A stretch of DNA of 64,000 nucleotides, from contig JAIDHX010000046.1 in assembly GCA_029053015.1 (NCBI GenBank), forward strand, positions 1-64,000, in the 5' to 3' direction. Shown in pieces: positions 60,468 through 64,000 of this stretch. Position 1 is the first letter of the stretch. Each line of letters begins with the position of its first letter. A program made the position numbers and the translations under genes. The stretch comes from Lachnospiraceae bacterium. Lineage in GTDB: Bacteria; Bacillota; Clostridia; Lachnospirales; Lachnospiraceae. The notes beneath the pieces are model-generated. The model was given only the letters and a program-made list of their open reading frames with translations. It did not search any database and was not told the DNA's origin.

Positions 60468-60504
60468 AATTCCTCACTCCTAAGCTCGGGCAAAACCCTT
60501 AGTT

Positions 60505-60546
60505 TAAAAAGGCTGCCGCAAAATAGAAACGTTTTTCGCGGCAGCT
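60505..60546 (-). terminator. Terminator between malG and pulA
   Basis: GCTGCCGC (60538-60545) pairs with GCGGCAGC (60512-60519) on the minus strand, followed by C and five T. It probably lowers expression of the enzymes relative to the transporter. Confidence 0.7.
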
Positions 60547-60573
60547 CTTTTTTCGTACTTCTCTGTAAAACAA

Positions 60574-61425
60574 TCAGCCTTTTACGGCTCCCGATACTCC
60601 TTCCACATAGCATTTCTGCGTCATCAGGAAGAGAATCGCTATCGGTATGGAAATCACAACACAGCCGGCATAGAATTGCGTGTAGTAGTATTCCACAAAT
60701 TCCTTTTCCAGCATATTCCACAGACCGATTGCAATGGTATAATAGGGCGTTTCATTTCCCATGATAACCTTTGCAAAAATGTAATCCACCCAGGGACCCA
60801 TGAATGCGGTCAGCAGCGTATATGTGATAATCGGCTTCGACATGGGAATCGTCACATGGATAAAGGTATCCCATTTGGTCGCGCCATCTATATAAGCCGC
60901 CTCATCAATGGTCTTGGGAATCGTGTCAAAAAATCCCTTTGCCATATAGAAGCCAAGTCCCGCGCCGCCGGAATAGACCAGCACAAGCGCTACTTGCTTC
61001 AGCACACCCGTCTCCAAAAAGCCTAAGCCCTTTAAGATGTAGTACACTGCTATCATGGACATAAAGCCCGGGAACATACCGAGTATCAGCGCAATGTTCA
61101 TGAACGGCTTTCTCATCTTAAAGCGCAGGCGGCTCATAACATAGGAAACGCACAGCACAAAGAATGCGGAAAGCAGTGTACTGAATATCGCAATGATCAG
61201 GGTATTCATAAACCATCTGGGAAAGTCAACACCGCTGTTCCCATGGAACAAATTCTTATAATTATCCAGCGTAAAGCCTCTGGGCCATATATAACTCTTA
61301 TAGGAACCGCCCTCTTTACGGAACGAGGTCAGTACAACATAGAATATCGGAAGAACCCAGATAATGCTGAGGATAGCCAGCAGCACATGGCAGGCTGAGT
61401 TGGTAATAAATCTTTTCGCTCTCAT
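60574..61425 (-). CDS. malG: Maltodextrin ABC transporter permease, MalG type
   Basis: The 283-residue permease has six membrane helices and the cytoplasmic EAA loop EAAYIDGATKWDTFIHVTIP that docks the ATPase. Its start overlaps the malF stop (TAATG). No ATPase gene is in the window; such systems often share a multi-sugar MsmX-type ATPase encoded elsewhere. Confidence 0.93.
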   Translation of the reverse strand: MRAKRFITNSACHVLLAILSIIWVLPIFYVVLTSFRKEGGSYKSYIWPRGFTLDNYKNLFHGNSGVDFPRWFMNTLIIAIFSTLLSAFFVLCVSYVMSRLRFKMRKPFMNIALILGMFPGFMSMIAVYYILKGLGFLETGVLKQVALVLVYSGGAGLGFYMAKGFFDTIPKTIDEAAYIDGATKWDTFIHVTIPMSKPIITYTLLTAFMGPWVDYIFAKVIMGNETPYYTIAIGLWNMLEKEFVEYYYTQFYAGCVVISIPIAILFLMTQKCYVEGVSGAVKG

Positions 61426-62819
61426 TATTGGAATGCCCCCTCATCTTTATAAGCACCGGTACGACGGTAGGTCAACAGTGACAAAACGGCAAGGATAATA
61501 AATACCAAAATACCGATAACGGCGCCCAGATTGTAGTCCTTCTGCGTGATGGTCAGCCTGTACAGCCAGGTAACCAAAAGGTCTGTCTTTCCTGCGTAGT
61601 AATAGTCCAGAGAATCGGGACCGCCGCCGGATAACAGGAAAATCACGTTGAAGTTGTTGATATTGCCCGTAAAAGAGGTAATCAGGTTGGGCGTCATAAC
61701 GAAGAGCATATACGGCAGCGTAATCTTTCTGAAAATGGTAGGCGCGCTTGCACCGTCAATCTTTGCCGCCTCGTAAAGCTCTGCGGGAATGTTCTGCAGA
61801 ATACCCGTTGTAGACAGCATGGTAAACGGCACGCCTATCCAGATATTGATGCAGATAATGGTAATCTTTGCATACAGCGGATTGGTAAAGAAAGGTATGG
61901 ATTCCGTCGCGCCAATCACGCCTAAATGTCGTAACATTACGTTTACAGGACCATTTGTATTGAAAATGGTTCTCATGCTGAGCAGGGTTACGAACTGCGG
62001 AACCGCTACTGACAGCACAAACATAAATCTCCAGAAGCCCTTGCCCCTTGTTCCCTTGCGGTTAATCAGAAGCGCCAGCAGAAGCCCAAGAATAAAGCAG
62101 CTTACAGTTGCAAACACCGCCCAAATTAACGTCCAGGACAATACCGGCCAGAAGGTTGAAGCCAATTTGCTCCCCTGTGAAAACATGGCCGCAAAATTGT
62201 CAAGCCCCACCCAGTCAAACAAGTTTCCGGGCGGCTGATGTTCATGGTCATAACTGGTAAATGCAATCAAAATCATGAATATCAGCGGTACAATCGTAAA
62301 GCAGAGAATACCGATAATCGGGAATGTCAGCAGAAATGCGTGAAGGTTTTCCTCCTGCAGCGATTTCAAATCGTCCCTAAAATTCGGCACCTTCAACCCC
62401 TTTTCCTTGCGGAACTGTGTACAGTAGGCGCTCTTTCCCGACATGCATGCCACAAATATGACTGCAGCGGTCAATACAAATGTGATAACACCATACAGCA
62501 GACAAAGCATGGAATTGTCGCCGGCTGTATACTCATAAATACCGAGGGCCTCATTGTAAGTCTGCCCCTGTTCCAACGTACCCAGTGTAATAAAATTGCC
62601 AATCGCACCGATTCCGAAAGAAATCATATAGAAAAGGTATCCGATTTCAATGGCAAGGAACAGCAGACCTCGTGCAATCTGTTTGTTGATAAGATTTCCA
62701 AGCCCGAATATAAAGAAGGAAAGCCTCGTGATGATATTTCCGTTTTTAAATGACTCGGAAACTTTGATATCGGCCGGTCTGCGCGCAGCAGACCGGTCCT
62801 TTTTCTTAAATATCCTCAT
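61425..62819 (-). CDS. malF: Maltodextrin ABC transporter permease, MalF type
   Basis: The 464-residue protein has an extended N-terminus with extra helices (about 30-150) and then the six-helix permease core with the EAA loop EAAKIDGASAPTIFRKITLP near residue 350. This longer form is typical of MalF in clostridia. It follows the binding-protein gene by 22 bases. Confidence 0.93.
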   Translation of the reverse strand: MRIFKKKDRSAARRPADIKVSESFKNGNIITRLSFFIFGLGNLINKQIARGLLFLAIEIGYLFYMISFGIGAIGNFITLGTLEQGQTYNEALGIYEYTAGDNSMLCLLYGVITFVLTAAVIFVACMSGKSAYCTQFRKEKGLKVPNFRDDLKSLQEENLHAFLLTFPIIGILCFTIVPLIFMILIAFTSYDHEHQPPGNLFDWVGLDNFAAMFSQGSKLASTFWPVLSWTLIWAVFATVSCFILGLLLALLINRKGTRGKGFWRFMFVLSVAVPQFVTLLSMRTIFNTNGPVNVMLRHLGVIGATESIPFFTNPLYAKITIICINIWIGVPFTMLSTTGILQNIPAELYEAAKIDGASAPTIFRKITLPYMLFVMTPNLITSFTGNINNFNVIFLLSGGGPDSLDYYYAGKTDLLVTWLYRLTITQKDYNLGAVIGILVFIILAVLSLLTYRRTGAYKDEGAFQ

Positions 62820-62841
62820 TCTGGAACCTCCCCCCAGAGCT

Positions 62842-63999
62842 TTATTCCGCCGTCATGGCGTTTACAAAATCATCCAGTTTTGCCTGTACATTGTCTTTTG
62901 TAATGTCACCGCTTCTGATTTCGGTGGGGATTGCATTTGCGTAGGTCCAGTATCTTGCGCTGAATACGGAGTTTGCAGGCTGTGCAACGCTCGCCATATT
63001 CGCCTCGTTTACGATTACGGTTGCCATCGGGTCAGCCTTTACCGCATCACTGTTTCCTGCTGCGATGTTAGCCGGAATCTGGGAAGACAATTCATAGCGC
63101 AGAATCTGATTCTCTTCGTTGCCAAGGAATGCAGCAAACGCAACTGCTGCTGCCATATTCTGGGAATGTGCGTTTACGCCGATGCACTTGGAGCCGTAGA
63201 AGCCCAGAAGCTGATAGTCTGTACCATCGGGATTGAAGGTAGGAATCACTGCCAGACCAAGGTCGTCACCAAGAATGCCCTTGTACAGGTCATAATCCCA
63301 GGAACCGGTGAACCATGCGCCGATTCTGTGATCCTCAGCTAACTCGGAAACAGAAATTTCACCGTCATATGCGCACTTCGGATTGTTAATCAAATCAATC
63401 AGGTAATTGGTAACTGCAACACCGGTTGCATTGTTCCAGTCAACACCTGCGGACAAATCGCTTCCTTCCGGTCCGAAGATGCTTAAGCCTGCGCCATAGT
63501 AGTAGCAGCCCAGCTTCCAGCCGCCTGCGGATTCAAAATAGAAGTTGTATACATTGTCTGCGGTTTCCTTCGCCATAATCTTCTCTAAAGAAGTGATGTC
63601 TGACTCGTCAAGAATTGTCTTGTCATAGTACATAAAGAATGTATTGTGGGTAAAAGGAATGCCGTACAGTGCCTCGTCTACAACTGCTGTTGCCACAACG
63701 GACTCTGCGATAGTATCCTTTACCATTTCCTCAGTGCTTCCGCCAAGTCTTGCAATTGCACCCGCCTCTACCATCTGGGGAAGCTGGTCGCTGGCATACA
63801 TAAATACGTCTGCAGCCGCGCCTACGTCTCTTAACAGGTTCTCTGCGCATTTGTCTTCGCCGACAATTTCAGTAACCCATGTAATATTATACTCCGGATG
63901 CTCTGCGGCAAATGCAGCCTGCTGCTGTTCCATAATGCCGGTATCCACCTGGTTCTGCGGGCACCAAACCTTCAATGTAATATCCGTAACCTCACCTGA
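62842..63999 (-). CDS. malE: Maltodextrin ABC transporter substrate-binding protein (partial)
   Basis: The frame is open to the right edge, giving the last 385 residues; the signal peptide and lipobox are outside. Visible are TLKVWCPQNQVDTGIMEQQ, AAADVFMYASDQLPQMVEAG, YGIPFTHNTFFMYYDK and GAWFTGSWDYDLYKG, all typical of MalE-like type-1 sugar-binding proteins. It lies directly upstream of malF and malG. Confidence 0.9.
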   Translation of the reverse strand, partial: SGEVTDITLKVWCPQNQVDTGIMEQQQAAFAAEHPEYNITWVTEIVGEDKCAENLLRDVGAAADVFMYASDQLPQMVEAGAIARLGGSTEEMVKDTIAESVVATAVVDEALYGIPFTHNTFFMYYDKTILDESDITSLEKIMAKETADNVYNFYFESAGGWKLGCYYYGAGLSIFGPEGSDLSAGVDWNNATGVAVTNYLIDLINNPKCAYDGEISVSELAEDHRIGAWFTGSWDYDLYKGILGDDLGLAVIPTFNPDGTDYQLLGFYGSKCIGVNAHSQNMAAAVAFAAFLGNEENQILRYELSSQIPANIAAGNSDAVKADPMATVIVNEANMASVAQPANSVFSARYWTYANAIPTEIRSGDITKDNVQAKLDDFVNAMTAE

Positions 64000-64000
64000 A

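Overview
The window reads as a chromosomal segment of a gut-dwelling member of the Lachnospiraceae (class Clostridia). The evidence is the mix of families: DUF5716/DUF5717 proteins, a DUF4364 protein, VanZ and CmpB-type membrane proteins, a bile salt hydrolase, a glycogen/maltodextrin cluster with MalEFG transport, strong Shine-Dalgarno sites (AGGAGG), and Firmicutes-type promoters and terminators. No rRNA genes or CRISPR array were seen. There is one functional tRNA gene, tRNA-Asn(GTT), and a truncated second copy of it.

Region 1 (about 1-8060) is accessory DNA. A 61-bp identical direct repeat of the 3' part of tRNA-Asn (1326-1386 and 7984-8044) brackets a decayed mobilizable element. It holds mobC, a SymE-like gene and broken relaxase remnants. 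Between mobC and the surviving relaxase remnant sits AT-rich cargo of two intact genes: a 731-residue protein with a C-terminal nuclease-like motif, and an endonuclease/exonuclease/phosphatase-fold enzyme. This is the best candidate here for an undescribed defence module.

Region 2 (8100-20050) holds a Cu/Zn superoxide dismutase, an unclassified TIM-barrel glycosidase, and infC-rpmI-rplT with an attenuated leader and a probable ATT start. It continues with a second phosphatase-fold protein, an esterase, a VOC protein, malic enzyme, a radical SAM protein, a DUF4364 protein, a protein carrying the decarboxylase beta-subunit motif, VanZ and rarA. Two copies of a covarying hairpin lie in this region.

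Region 3 (20100-27000) is a same-strand run of two CobW GTPases (one with a long His/Cys/Asp/Glu repeat), a ZIP transporter, ylmH, a CmpB-type protein and bile salt hydrolase, probably one operon. A trypsin-like protease and a YegP protein follow. Region 4 (27066-35540) is a five-gene operon of DUF5717, an actin/Hsp70-fold DUF5716 protein, a helical repeat protein, a membrane coiled-coil protein and a SUKH-LRR protein. Region 5 (35600-45060) has a spore-type peptidoglycan-binding protein and three lipoprotein solute-binding proteins without permeases. These are interleaved with small secreted proteins and a thrice-repeated promoter/operator.

Region 6 (45100-54280) holds a GH31 alpha-glucosidase and an erm rRNA methyltransferase with an apparent two-leader-peptide attenuator. 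It also holds a D,D-carboxypeptidase, an ECF sigma/anti-sigma pair, a marR-flavin-type oxidase operon with its operator, a membrane protein and an HD protein. Region 7 (54282-64000) is a glycogen/maltodextrin operon: malE (cut by the window edge), malF, malG, pulA, malQ, debranching enzyme and a HAD phosphatase. Together these would import maltodextrins and convert them to glucose and glucose-phosphate precursors.
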